Shown: positions 1-9,700 of the stretch, in pieces
How the letters are laid out: each line of letters starts with the position of its first letter
Position numbering within the stretch: position 1 is the stretch's first letter
Assembly: GCA_001941025.1 (NCBI GenBank)
Contig: MSHE01000034.1
Location: 1 to 12,519 of the forward strand
Direction: 5' to 3'
Source of the DNA: Lachnospiraceae bacterium Zagget3
Lineage (GTDB): Bacteria > Bacillota_A > Clostridia > Lachnospirales > Lachnospiraceae
DNA: 12,519 bases
Notes under the pieces: model-generated
The model's database searches: none
The model's input: the letters and a program-made list of their open reading frames with translations, nothing else
Told to the model about the DNA's origin: nothing
Translations under genes and position numbers: made by a program

Positions 1-1366
1 CCGTCAGCAGGTCCGTGATCGGGACATACTTGCCGGGGTAGTCGGACGAACCGCGCTTGATGGTCGTCTCCGGTGCCGCCGCGATCGCCGCGTCAGGGTC
101 AGCGGCCTTCAATCCCAAAGTGTCGTTGGCGCCGCTCTCGGCATCAAACACATTGACATCAATGCCTATTTCGTCTGCCCCGCAGATCGTGCAGACATAG
201 TCCTCATAGTTGTGCCCCACGGTGAGGTAGTCCACACCGGTGCACCACATACGGCCCATCGTGCCATCGACCGCCGTACGATAGACGCCGCCATCCTTTT
301 CAGAAACATATAAGTATGCCTGATCGGGGTAGTAGTCGCTTTCCTTGAACGTAGAGGTAAAGCTATCGCTCTCCGACGTAGCGGAGACACCGCACCCCTC
401 ATCCGGCTGATAATCGCCCAGCAGATCCGAGATCAAAACAAAGTTTGCTGTGACCTCGTTCTGGCCGGAACCGGAGGTATAGGTAAGCGTCTGTTCCTCT
501 GCCTTCGCCTGCGCGAGCGCGAAATCATCGCCCGTGATCGTCGTGATCACTTCCCCGTTCTGATAGACCGGGATGTCATTGTAAGAGCCTATGACGACAT
601 CGAAATCCGCTACATACTTCAGCCAATCCATCTGGCCGGCCCCGTCGATCGCGAGGCGGTAGTAGCCGCCGCCGTCATAGATATAGGCGTCGGACAGATC
701 AAACTCGTCCGATATGTTGTTCACGTGCCAGTTATCGGAAGTGCTGACCCCGAAGAATGTGATGTCATCCGTGTCGAGGCCAAGGTAATCGCTCAGCAGG
801 TCCGTGATCGGGACATACTGGCCGGGGTAGTCGGACGAGCCACGCTTGATGGTCGTCTCCGGTGCCGCCGCGATCGCCGCGTCAAGGTCAGCGGCCTTCA
901 ATCCCAAAGTGTCCTTGGCACCGCTCTCGGCATCAAACACATTGACATCAATGCCTATTTCGTCTGCCCCGCAGATCGTGCAGACATAGTCCTCATAGTT
1001 GTGCCCCACGGTGAGGTAGTCCACACCGGTGCACCACATACGGCCCATCGTGCCATCGACCGCCGTACGATAGACGCCGCCATCCGCTTCAGAAACATAT
1101 AAGTACGCCTGGTCGGGGTAGTAGTCGCTTTCCTTGAACGTAGAGGTAAAGCTATCGCTCTCCGACGTAGCAGAGACACCGCACCCCTCATCCGGCTGAT
1201 AATCGCCCAGCAGATCCGAGATCAAAACGAAGTTTGCAGTGACCTCGTTCGTGCCGGAACCGGAGGTATAGGTAAACGTCTGCTTCGGTGCATTCGCCTG
1301 CGCCACTGCAAACTCCTCACCTGTAATGGTCGTGATCACTTCCCCGTTCTGATAAACAGGAATGTC
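1..1366 (-). repeat. 789-bp (263-residue) in-frame tandem duplication inside gene A
   Basis: The first unit in protein order covers 1366-578 and the second covers 577 to beyond the left edge. Any base in the second lies exactly 789 below its partner. Each unit starts at DIPVYQNGEV and ends at VIGSYN. It contains a DLLGDYQPDEGCG segment, a WCTGVDYLTVGHNYED segment, a VCTICG Cys pair (residues 850/853 and 1113/1116) and a second DLL-type domain ending in WLKYVADFD. Over positions 1-480 against 790-1269 I count about 16 base differences by eye, so the duplication is recent or kept uniform. Whether further copies follow cannot be seen. Confidence 0.93.
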
Positions 1367-3529
1367 ATCGTAATCAATCGGCTCCTCTTCAAATACCTCC
1401 CCACAGAAGGAGCAGCGGGTGATCAGCATGCCATCCTCCGCCACATACTCTGTCGGCGCATGCGCCTCGTTGATCGTCGCTTTTATCTCATCCATGCGGA
1501 TCGCAAGGGTCTCCCCTTCCTCTGCGTTGTCCGCCGTCATAGTAAAGAACGTGTCCCCATCGGTGTACTCGACCGAATATCCAGCCAGATTATTGACCGA
1601 AGAGGCCATCACTGATGCGATGTATTCTCTGGTGATCTCTCCATAGAAATCGTGTGCGTGGCTCGTCCAGCTGCCAAGTACGGTCTCATTGCCTGCCGCA
1701 TCGGTGCTGATCAACTGATAGGTATACATGCCGCGCATGTTCGCTTTATGGGCGACATCCACATAGGTGGAAGCGGGCTCCGCATCGGTCCCCTCGATCA
1801 TGTCGTTGTTCGCCACGATGCCGATCGGAATCCGTCCGCTCTGGTCCGTCATATATACGTAACCATCTCCGCTTGCCGGAACGATACCGTTCCTCCAGAC
1901 ATCGCTGACCGCCAGCGCGCCGCCGTAGATAGCGACCCAGTCTGTGGAGACCATCGTAATCACCAGCTGATCCCCGTTCACTTCGTAAGTGATATCGCGA
2001 TCTGTGTAATAGACATCTTCACCCGCGATCGTGATCAGCATATCATCACGCAGATCATCGTGCGTCAGCGCGATATCTTCGCTAAACGTGATCGTCACGA
2101 TGATGGTCTGGTTTAATTCTTCATCCGCGTCATCGTGCTCTGCGCTTCCAATGTCAAAATCGGTGACCGTAACCGCTGTGTCATCATATACGAACACATG
2201 CGATACCAGTGTGCCCTCATAGTCTCCCATACCTTCTATGTCGATTTCCGCCATCACGCCTGCCGTGTCCGTTTCTGCAGAGACTGTATAGTCTTCCCCT
2301 TCTACAAGCGTCTGCCCGCCAAACGTAACATCGCCAAGAACAAAGTCCTCGCCTACCTCTATCGGGTCCAGAGGATCCTTCACGGAACCGGCCTTGCCAA
2401 GGTCGAGCTTCTCGCCCGCGGCCTCAATTTCCGTTACGGCAAATCCCCAATAACAATAGACGTAATCTGCCGACAAATGAATCTTAACGTTTGCCGTCGG
2501 CACATACACCGTTTTCCCGGCAAGAGTTGTTCCATCATATGAACCGATCAGGTTGTCCTCGCCGTCGTAGATGTAAATGAAATCATATCCTTCTTCCGTC
2601 TCTGTCCGCTCATCAAACGTCACATAGATGCCGTTCGTCGCGTCGGGCACAGTGTATTCCCATGTTTTCTCTGTGTCCTCGGCGTAAGGGTGATCACTCT
2701 CCGGCAGGGTCTGATGATCATAATCCCATACATAGGCGTGCGTTGTCAGCGTGCCGGTGTACTTTCCGCTACCGGTGATCGTGACCTCCACCGTCTCGCC
2801 TACATTTGCCTCGCTCGTATCCGCGCTGACGGTATAGTCTACATCCTGTGTCAACTGATAATAGCCACCGTTTAAATAAACCTTGGCAATCGGCGTATCA
2901 TCCACAAACACCTGATCGATGGGATCGGTAGCATAGCCGTAAGTACTCAAATCGATCGTCTCGCCCGCGGCTTCGACATCCGTCACCGCAAAGCCCCAAT
3001 CATTTACCATCTGGTCGGAATACAACTCGATGGTAAAACCTGCCGTCGGCACATATACGGTTTTCCCGGCGAGCTCCGTTCCGGTATAGTCGCCAATCTT
3101 GTTGTCCTCATCGTCATAGATGTAGATGTAATCATAGTCTTCTTCCAGGCTGGTCTGCTCATCGAACGTCACATAGACGCCGTTCTCCGCACCTTCCAGC
3201 GTGTAGGACCATGTCTCATCCGTCTGGTTTGGATAAGGGTGTTCGCTCTCTGGATACGTCTCCTCGTCATCAATCGTTGCAATCTCATCCTCCGCGGAAA
3301 GAGTTGCAATTCCCGTATCCTCCTCCACAATTTCTTCATCAGGAGCCGTTGTCTCCTCAATTTCTTCGACTGGAGCTGTTGTCTCTTCCGCTTCTACGGT
3401 TTCGGTGACAGCCTCGGGTTCCGCCGAGGTATCGTCCGTTTCCGCCGCGAAAGCCGTCATGCCGCTCAGGCTAAATACCATCGCGACAGCTAACAGCCCC
3501 GTCAAAAGTCTCTTCGGTAACTTTTTCAT
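1..3529 (-). CDS. Giant modular secreted surface protein A (C-terminus beyond the left edge)
   Basis: The frame stays open from an ATG at 3529 to the window edge (1176 complete codons), so the C-terminus and its anchor are unseen. The start is supported by AAAGGAAGGGG at 3537-3547, 7 nt upstream, and by a signal peptide: MKKLPKR, a hydrophobic core, and cleavage near AFA-AE at residue 28-29. Modules in order: an acidic Thr/Glu/Pro-rich linker (about 30-90); two CUB-like beta domains (about 96-186 and 275-377, each with a YDYIYIYD or YDFIYIYDG core and a WGFAVT end), each followed by an Ig-like segment ending in a GxYxGTL motif; a shared module of about 260 residues ending in CSFCG at 706-710; then two 263-residue near-identical units from residue 722 (see repeat entry). 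It has its own promoter and lies behind the terminator of protein B, so it is a separate transcription unit. It is a clear paralogue of protein B with a different module order. Secretion is well supported. Ligand and function are unknown. CUB-like is a pattern judgement, not a profile hit. Confidence 0.9.
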   Translation of the reverse strand, partial: MKKLPKRLLTGLLAVAMVFSLSGMTAFAAETDDTSAEPEAVTETVEAEETTAPVEEIEETTAPDEEIVEEDTGIATLSAEDEIATIDDEETYPESEHPYPNQTDETWSYTLEGAENGVYVTFDEQTSLEEDYDYIYIYDDEDNKIGDYTGTELAGKTVYVPTAGFTIELYSDQMVNDWGFAVTDVEAAGETIDLSTYGYATDPIDQVFVDDTPIAKVYLNGGYYQLTQDVDYTVSADTSEANVGETVEVTITGSGKYTGTLTTHAYVWDYDHQTLPESDHPYAEDTEKTWEYTVPDATNGIYVTFDERTETEEGYDFIYIYDGEDNLIGSYDGTTLAGKTVYVPTANVKIHLSADYVYCYWGFAVTEIEAAGEKLDLGKAGSVKDPLDPIEVGEDFVLGDVTFGGQTLVEGEDYTVSAETDTAGVMAEIDIEGMGDYEGTLVSHVFVYDDTAVTVTDFDIGSAEHDDADEELNQTIIVTITFSEDIALTHDDLRDDMLITIAGEDVYYTDRDITYEVNGDQLVITMVSTDWVAIYGGALAVSDVWRNGIVPASGDGYVYMTDQSGRIPIGIVANNDMIEGTDAEPASTYVDVAHKANMRGMYTYQLISTDAAGNETVLGSWTSHAHDFYGEITREYIASVMASSVNNLAGYSVEYTDGDTFFTMTADNAEEGETLAIRMDEIKATINEAHAPTEYVAEDGMLITRCSFCGEVFEEEPIDYDDIPVYQNGEVITTITGEEFAVAQANAPKQTFTYTSGSGTNEVTANFVLISDLLGDYQPDEGCGVSATSESDSFTSTFKESDYYPDQAYLYVSEADGGVYRTAVDGTMGRMWCTGVDYLTVGHNYEDYVCTICGADEIGIDVNVFDAESGAKDTLGLKAADLDAAIAAAPETTIKRGSSDYPGQYVPITDLLSDYLGLDTDDITFFGVSTSDNWHVNNISDEFDLSDAYIYDGGGYYRLAIDGAGQMDWLKYVADFDVVIGSYNDIPVYQNGEVITTITGDDFALAQAKAEEQTLTYTSGSGQNEVTANFVLISDLLGDYQPDEGCGVSATSESDSFTSTFKESDYYPDQAYLYVSEKDGGVYRTAVDGTMGRMWCTGVDYLTVGHNYEDYVCTICGADEIGIDVNVFDAESGANDTLGLKAADPDAAIAAAPETTIKRGSSDYPGKYVPITDLLT
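491..590 (-). repeat. Stretch of gene A nearly identical to 8401-8500 of gene B
   Basis: Aligned at an offset of 7910, these 100 bp differ from 8401-8500 at only about 3 positions. The corresponding stretch of the tandem sister unit (1280 onward) differs at about 16 of the first 60 positions. Flanking sequence on both sides diverges quickly from gene B. This is the pattern expected of a gene-conversion tract between the paralogues. The encoded segment is GSYNDIPVYQNGE followed by TTITGDDFALAQAKA. Confidence 0.8.
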
Positions 3530-3547
3530 ACAAAATCCCCTTCCTTT

Positions 3548-3571
3548 CGTTATATTTTCGAAAAAATAGCG
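3548..3571 (-). promoter_or_regulatory. 24-bp imperfect palindrome in the 5' leader of gene A
   Basis: Read on the minus strand, the left arm is CGCTATTTTTTC and the right arm is GAAAATATAACG, giving 10 of 12 matching pairs around a central TTCGAA. It starts just about at the expected transcription start and ends just before the ribosome site. A matching element at 11042-11065 has the same outer arms, but its centre is TTTTAAAA. It could be an operator, or an RNA hairpin at the 5' end of the message. The sequence does not decide between these. Confidence 0.6.
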
Positions 3572-3579
3572 CTGGCTTT

Positions 3580-3608
3580 ATTGTATACCACACTCTTTTG
3601 ATAGTCAA
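3580..3608 (-). promoter_or_regulatory. Sigma-A-type promoter of gene A
   Basis: On the minus strand, TTGACT (-35, 3608-3603) and TACAAT (-10, 3585-3580) are separated by exactly 17 bp. Transcription would begin near 3573, leaving a leader of about 44 nt. Just downstream is AAAGCCAGCGCTATT, a 15-nt block identical to the one behind the promoter at 11075-11103. Confidence 0.85.
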
Positions 3609-3666
3609 CAATCCCCAATCCTTTATTCTTATATTGCATAAGTGACCAAATTATAGTCTGACGGCG

Positions 3667-3703
3667 AAAAAAACCCGGCACATATCACACAATATGTGCC
3701 GGG
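3667..3703 (-). terminator. Intrinsic terminator of gene B
   Basis: On the minus strand a perfect 12-bp stem, CCCGGCACATAT with its complement, encloses a 6-nt loop (TGTGTG) and is followed directly by seven T residues. The stem begins 33 nt after the gene B stop codon. A T-rich run (CTCTTTTT) also follows the stem on the plus strand, so it could work in both directions. It separates gene B from the gene A promoter. Confidence 0.93.
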
Positions 3704-3735
3704 CTCTTTTTACTTTGTTTTGCAGAACTGATTTA

Positions 3736-6700
3736 TCAGATCACGTATCCGTTCCGCACGGTGTAGGTCTTCCCATTGTAGGTCACGGTGCCGCTGTAGG
3801 CAAACTGTACCTTGCCGTTGTTTAAGTACCAGGTACCGTTCTGGTTCGACGCGATCCCGTGGAAGTTAAAGTTGACCTTGCCACCGCTCACATACCACCA
3901 GCCGTTCTTGTTCTTGTCGACGCCGTTGTGGGTGAAGTCCACTTTGCCGTCCTTGATGTACCACCAGCCATTCGCGTTGCCGTAGTTGCCAAGGCCCGTG
4001 AAGTCGGACTGCACCTTGCCGCCGACTACATAGAACCAGCCGTTCTTGTTCTTGTCGACGCCGTTGTGGGTGAAGTCCACTTTGCCGCCCGCAATGTACC
4101 ACCAGCCGTTGTCGTTCTTGTAGTTCGAAAGGCCCGTGAAGCCGAACTGTACCTTGCCGCCTTCCACGTAGTACCAGCCGTTCTGGTTCTTATCGACGCC
4201 GTTGTGGGTGAAGTCCACTTTGCCGTCCTTGATGTACCACCAGCCGTTCACGTTGCGGAAGTTGCTGAGGCCCGTAAAGCCTGTCTGCACCTTGCTGTCG
4301 ATCACGTAGTACCAGTCACCCGCGGTGCCGATGGCGCCGGTCCGGTCTTTTATGATATCCGTCTTCGTAAAGGTGACGACACCGTTCTCGACATACCACT
4401 TGCCGTTCGCGTTCTCCGCGAAGCCGTAATAGTCCAGGCAGACCAGGCCGTCCGAATACAGGCGCCAGATTCCGTCGGAATCCTTGATGAGCCCATCTTT
4501 AAGCACCAGGTTGTCCTTCGCGGTCTTCAGCGCGAGCACTGCAGCGTCTACCTCATCCTGCGTGGCCTCCGGGTCAGCCAGGACGCTCACCGCGTTCAAA
4601 AGGCTTTCCTCAAACGGTGCCCAGGTGTCCGCTGTGTAACAGCTCAGCGGCAGCATGGAATCTATCACGATCTCGCTTAACAGCTCGCTCTTATCGACGG
4701 TAGATGCCGGTGTCGGCTCAGTCTGCAGGTCTACGATCGCCGTTACAAGGGCAACCGTCGCGTCATTTACGGCATCCTGTGTCGCATCCGGATCCGCGTC
4801 GACTGTCTTCGCGGCCTCGAGCGCAGCCTGCATCGCTGCCCAGCTATCCGCTGTGTAAGCGCTTTCGTCTAACGCGTCCGCTGTATCGATCGCCGCTTCC
4901 AGTACGGTCTTGTCGACTGCTGTGGGCTGCTCCTCGGTCTCAAGATCCACGAGCGCGTTCACGAGAGCGACCGCCGCGCTGTTTATGTCATCCTGTGTCG
5001 CGTTGTCGTCCGCGCTGACCGCTTTCGCGGCATTCACGGCATTCTGGAGAGCCTCCCAACTTGCCGGTGTGTAGTAATCCTTGTAGGCATCCAGCGCTTC
5101 CGCCGCAGCGATCATCGCGTTCAGGATCGTCTTGTCGGTCTGCTCCTTGAGCGCCAGCCCCGCGAGTGCGTTCACGAGGTCGACCGTCGCGTCATTTACC
5201 TCATCCTGTGTCACGTTGGCGTCCGCACTGACTGCCTTTGCGGCATCCAGGGCATTCTGGAGGGCTTCCCAGCTGTCCGGTGTGTAATATTCCTCATAGG
5301 CATCCAGCGCTTCCGCCGCAGAGATCGTCGCGTTCAGGACGGTCTTATCGACAGTAACCGGGATCGGCTCCTCGGAAAATACATCTCCGCAGAAGGAGCA
5401 GCGGGTGATCAGCATGCCATCCTCTGCCACAGTCTCCGAAGGCGCGTGCGCCTCGTTGATCTCGGCTTTCCACTCTACCATGCGGACCGCCAGGTTCTCA
5501 CCTTCCACCGCGTTGTCCGCCGTGATGATGAAGTAGGTGTCGCCTTCCGTGTACTCGACGGTGTATCCATCCACCGAGCTGAACGTGCCCGCGATGGCGC
5601 TGGCGATCGCCGCCTCGTCGATCTCTCCATAGAAATCGTGCGCATGGCTCGTGCCGCTGCTTACCACCGTCTCATTGCCGTCCGCGTCGATGCTGACCAG
5701 CTCATACGCGTACATGCCGCGCATGTTCGCTTTGTGCGCTACCGCCACATAGGTGGAGGCAGGCTCCGCATCGGTCCCGGCGATCATGTCGTTGTTCACC
5801 ACGATGCCGGTCGGGATCCGCCCGCTCTGTGTCGCGAAGATCACGGTCTTGTCCGAATCCGCGGCCACGATCCCTTCTCCGGTGATATCCTGGATCTGCA
5901 GCATGCCGGAGGTGATCGCTACCCAGTCCGTGGAGACCATCGTGATCACGAGCTGGTTCCCGTTCTGTACTTCATATGTGATCGTGCGGTCCGTATCATA
6001 GACATCTCCGCCCGCGATCGTGATCAGCAGGTCGTCCCGCAGATCCTCGTGGGCCAGCGCGATGTTGTCACTGAAGGTGATCGTCGCGATGATGGTCTGG
6101 TTCAGTTCGCCATCCGCGTCGTCGTGCTCCGCGCTCGTGATATCGAAATCTACGATCCCGATCGCTTCGTCTTCCGAGATCCATTTCGCGTAGAGGGTCG
6201 TGTTCTCCTCGACCGTGCCGTCATTGGCCTCGAAGTCAAACTCGTTTCCGTCGGTGCAGTCCGCATCCGTGTACCACCCGGCGAAGACATAGCCTTCTTT
6301 TGTCGGGGTGGTCGGTACCGCGATGGTGTCCGCGCCTTCCGCCTTTGCCGGTTCCTCAACGCCGTCGCCCTGGCCACGGTAGATGATCAGGGAGTTGCCC
6401 CAGTAGCTGCTCCACATCGTCGTATTGCTCGTCGATGTCATCGGGTGGGTGAGCACGGTCTGGCTTTCCACATCAGAGCCGCCCTGCGTGTCAAAGTTGA
6501 CGCTGACGGCGTCCTGCACGATCTCGATGCCGTATACGAACCGGTACTGGTTCTCGAACGACACCAGCCTGTTGAACACCGTGTTCTCCGCTGTCGGGAG
6601 CGTTACGCCCGCGTTGATGTCATCGCCATAGATCAATGTCTCATTGTAATCGACACAGATCCGCGGGTCGATCGTGGTATCATGCTCCAGCGCGTAATTG

Positions 6701-9700
6701 GCCAGCCAGCGGCGGATCAGATCATTCCCGCCGGAAGCGGAATCACTCGCGGCCTGATTGTAGATATCCACAAACTCGGGGTCATAGATCCCGCTCATGA
6801 AATACCGCGTCGCGCCGAACAGCTGCGAATAGCTGAACGTGTTCCCGTAGTCATCGGAAGTCTGCAGCAGGAAACTGTCATCGGCGCTTACCGTCACGCC
6901 GGCCTCATCCAGCAGATCCACCAGGGAGACCCCGTTTGTGGTAAACGTCCGGAACCCGGTCATGCCGCACTGGCTGGAGCCGTTCGCAAAGCTCGCCATC
7001 TCACGGATCTCATCCGATGTCCACGTCGCAAGCACGTTCTGGTCGTCCGTCGTGTAGTGATCGCCGTCCATGTCCTCGATGATGGAGAAGCCTGCGCTGG
7101 TCCCCGTGTAGAAGGTCGTAAGGCCGACCGCGTCTACATAACCGTCCGCCTTCACGGTCACTTCATAGACCTGTGTCTGAGGATAGTACGGCACCTGGCC
7201 CCGAGCGTTGGTGTAGGTATACGGGAATCCGTGTCCCTCCATGACATAGACGATCGGGTCATCCTCGGTACGGTTGAATGTTAAGTTGTTGCCGCTTATG
7301 GTCAGTTCATCCGCCGTAAGGGTGATCTCTTTCGGCGCGTTCGGGTACGTCAAGTCCCCGGTGTCGGTATCGCCGGTGACGGTGCCGCCCTCATCGACCG
7401 GAGCGTCCGTCTCGACCGGGCGGAGCGTGACCTCGGTGATGCTCGCTTTATAAGCATTGTCCGCGTTTTCCAACGAGACACTTGAGGTTCCCGCAGCGCT
7501 GGACTGGCGAAGGCCCGTCATGTTGGAAGCGATCGAAGCGGGCTCCTGCAGATGATCTTCATCCCACACATAGACATGCGTGGTCAGCGTGCCGGTGTAG
7601 GCCCCGATACCGGTGATCGTGACCTCTACCGTCTCGCCCGCAACGCTCGTGTCCGCCTCAACGATGAAGTCTGTCCCCTGTACCAGCGATACGCCGTTTA
7701 CTTTCACATCGGCAGGGACATCTTCTGTTCCCACATACACCGCTGCGAGGGGATCATCCACGGTACCGACGATCGACAGATCGATCTTGTCACCAGCGGC
7801 TTCGACATCCGTTACCGCAAAGCCCCAATACGTCATGCTGGAGTCGGATGTCAGCCGGACGGTAAATGTATCCGTCGGGATGTACAGCGTGACGCCCGCG
7901 AGGGACGACCCGTCATACTTGCCGATCTGGTTGCCATCGCCGTCATAGACATAGATGTAATCATATCCGGACTCCGTGTAGGTCTGCTCATCGAACGTCA
8001 CATAGACGCCGTTCTCCGCGCCACCCAGCGTGTAGGTCCAGGACTCATCCTCGTTGTTGGAATAGTTGTGTTCGCTCTCCGGATAAGGCTCCGCTTCTCC
8101 GCAGATCGTGCAGGCGCCGTCCTCATAGTTGTGCCCAACGATGAAGTAGGTCACATCGGTACACCACATGTAACCCCACGCGCCATCCATGGCCGTGCGG
8201 TAGTAGCCGGTGCCTTCCTCACAGTAGAAGTAAGCGTCTTCATAGATGTCTGCCGTGTAGGTCGATGTAAAGCCGTCGCTCTCGGCCGTGGCGACAAAGC
8301 CGCAGCCCTCATCCGGCTGATAGTCTCCCAGCAGATCCTTGACCGAAACGAATTTCTCTGTGACATCGCCGCTGCCCATGCCGGTGATGCGGGTGAAGGT
8401 CTGTTCCTTTGCCTTCGCCTGCGCGAGCGCGAAATCATCGCCCGTGATCGTCGTGAGCAGTTCCCCGTTCTGATAGACCGGGATGTCATTGTAAGAGCCT
8501 ACGACGAGATCAAACTCGTCCATGTATTTCAGCCAGTTGTTCTGTCCGGCATCAGGAATCGCCAGCCGCCAGTAACCGCCGCCGTCATACAGATACCATT
8601 CAGAAAAATCAAAGCCGGACTCAATGTTGTTCAGGTCCCAGCCGTCACTGGTCTTAGCCTCCGCGTAGCTCACATCCTCAACGTCAATGCCAAGGTAGTC
8701 GCTCAACAGATCTGTGACCAGCACGAACTGTTCGGTATATTCCCTGTCGCCACGGTTGAGCGTGGTCTCCGGTGCAGCGTCGACCGCCTCCTGGATCTCG
8801 CTGTCCGTCAGCATCATCGTTTCCTTGGTAGCATCCGCCGCATAGGTCACATTGACCGTGATGCCTTCTTCCGGCTCCACGACAGGCTCCAAATTGTCTA
8901 TCGCCGTCTGAAGCTCAAGCAGAGCCGCATTGACCTCATCCTGTGTCGCATCCGCATTGTCTAAAACTCCCTGTGCGGCAGCAAGTGCCGTCAGAAGCAC
9001 TGCCCAACTGTCCGTCGTATAGTCGTCCTCGTTCAGAGTTTCCGCCTCTGCAACCTCATTCTCCAAATCGGTCTTATCAACCGGCTCTTCCCACTCCGGT
9101 CCGGGCAGACAAAAACCGGGCGACAAACCTCTCGATGTATTAACGCTAATGCCGCTTTCAGAGGCGCTGTATCCTATATAGAACGCATAATAATTATTCC
9201 CGGAATAGCCCGAACGCGTCCACCACTCTTGATGATAAGAAATCGCGTCCGTACTGCTGAACTCATATGCGGTTCTGCCGCTTATATTGTATGAGGTTCC
9301 GCCGCTGTCATCGCTTGCGTTGGTAATGCCCGTCTCAGCCACCGAGAACAGGAACAACTTATCAAAAGTGGTCTTGTCGTTTTTCTTATAATTACCGGTT
9401 GTCGCGTTCCCGGAGTTCAACGTCGTCCTCGGCAAGACCGCATCCTGCAACTCTGTAGGGAAGCAGGAGAGAAGACAATTAGTCTCGTCACACAGTGTGG
9501 CAATATCGTAGTAATCGTTCGCGCCCGGGTTCTCCGTCATCCATTCCTGTATGTTCGATTGATCACCGGTAAGTGTCGTCCGAACTCTGGAGCGTGAGTA
9601 TACGTTTGCCGGATCTTCAGTAGAATTGTCCGCTCTGGAGGCATTCCAGACCGCATAAGCGTCACTTGAATCTTCCGTGCCGTTTAAGAGATAAAGCAGC

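Noticed and set aside
1..1366. CRISPR-like or insertion-sequence explanation for the repeats
   Set aside because: The repeats are long, in frame and protein-coding, with no short-repeat/spacer pattern, terminal inverted repeats or transposase.
3859..4680. Plus-strand repetitive open frame (273 codons) opposite the wall-binding repeats
   Set aside because: Its internal repeats simply mirror the 138-bp repeats of the minus-strand gene. No start signals are visible.
5446..7284. Long plus-strand open frame (612 codons) opposite gene B
   Set aside because: It lies wholly antisense to a well-supported coding frame, has no ribosome site or recognisable domain, and its composition is what the complementary codons of an Asp/Glu/Thr/Val-rich protein would give.
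7552..8964. Second long plus-strand open frame (470 codons) opposite gene B
   Set aside because: Same reasons. It runs across the reverse complement of several modules of protein B and shows only Arg/Val/Ile/His-rich antisense composition.
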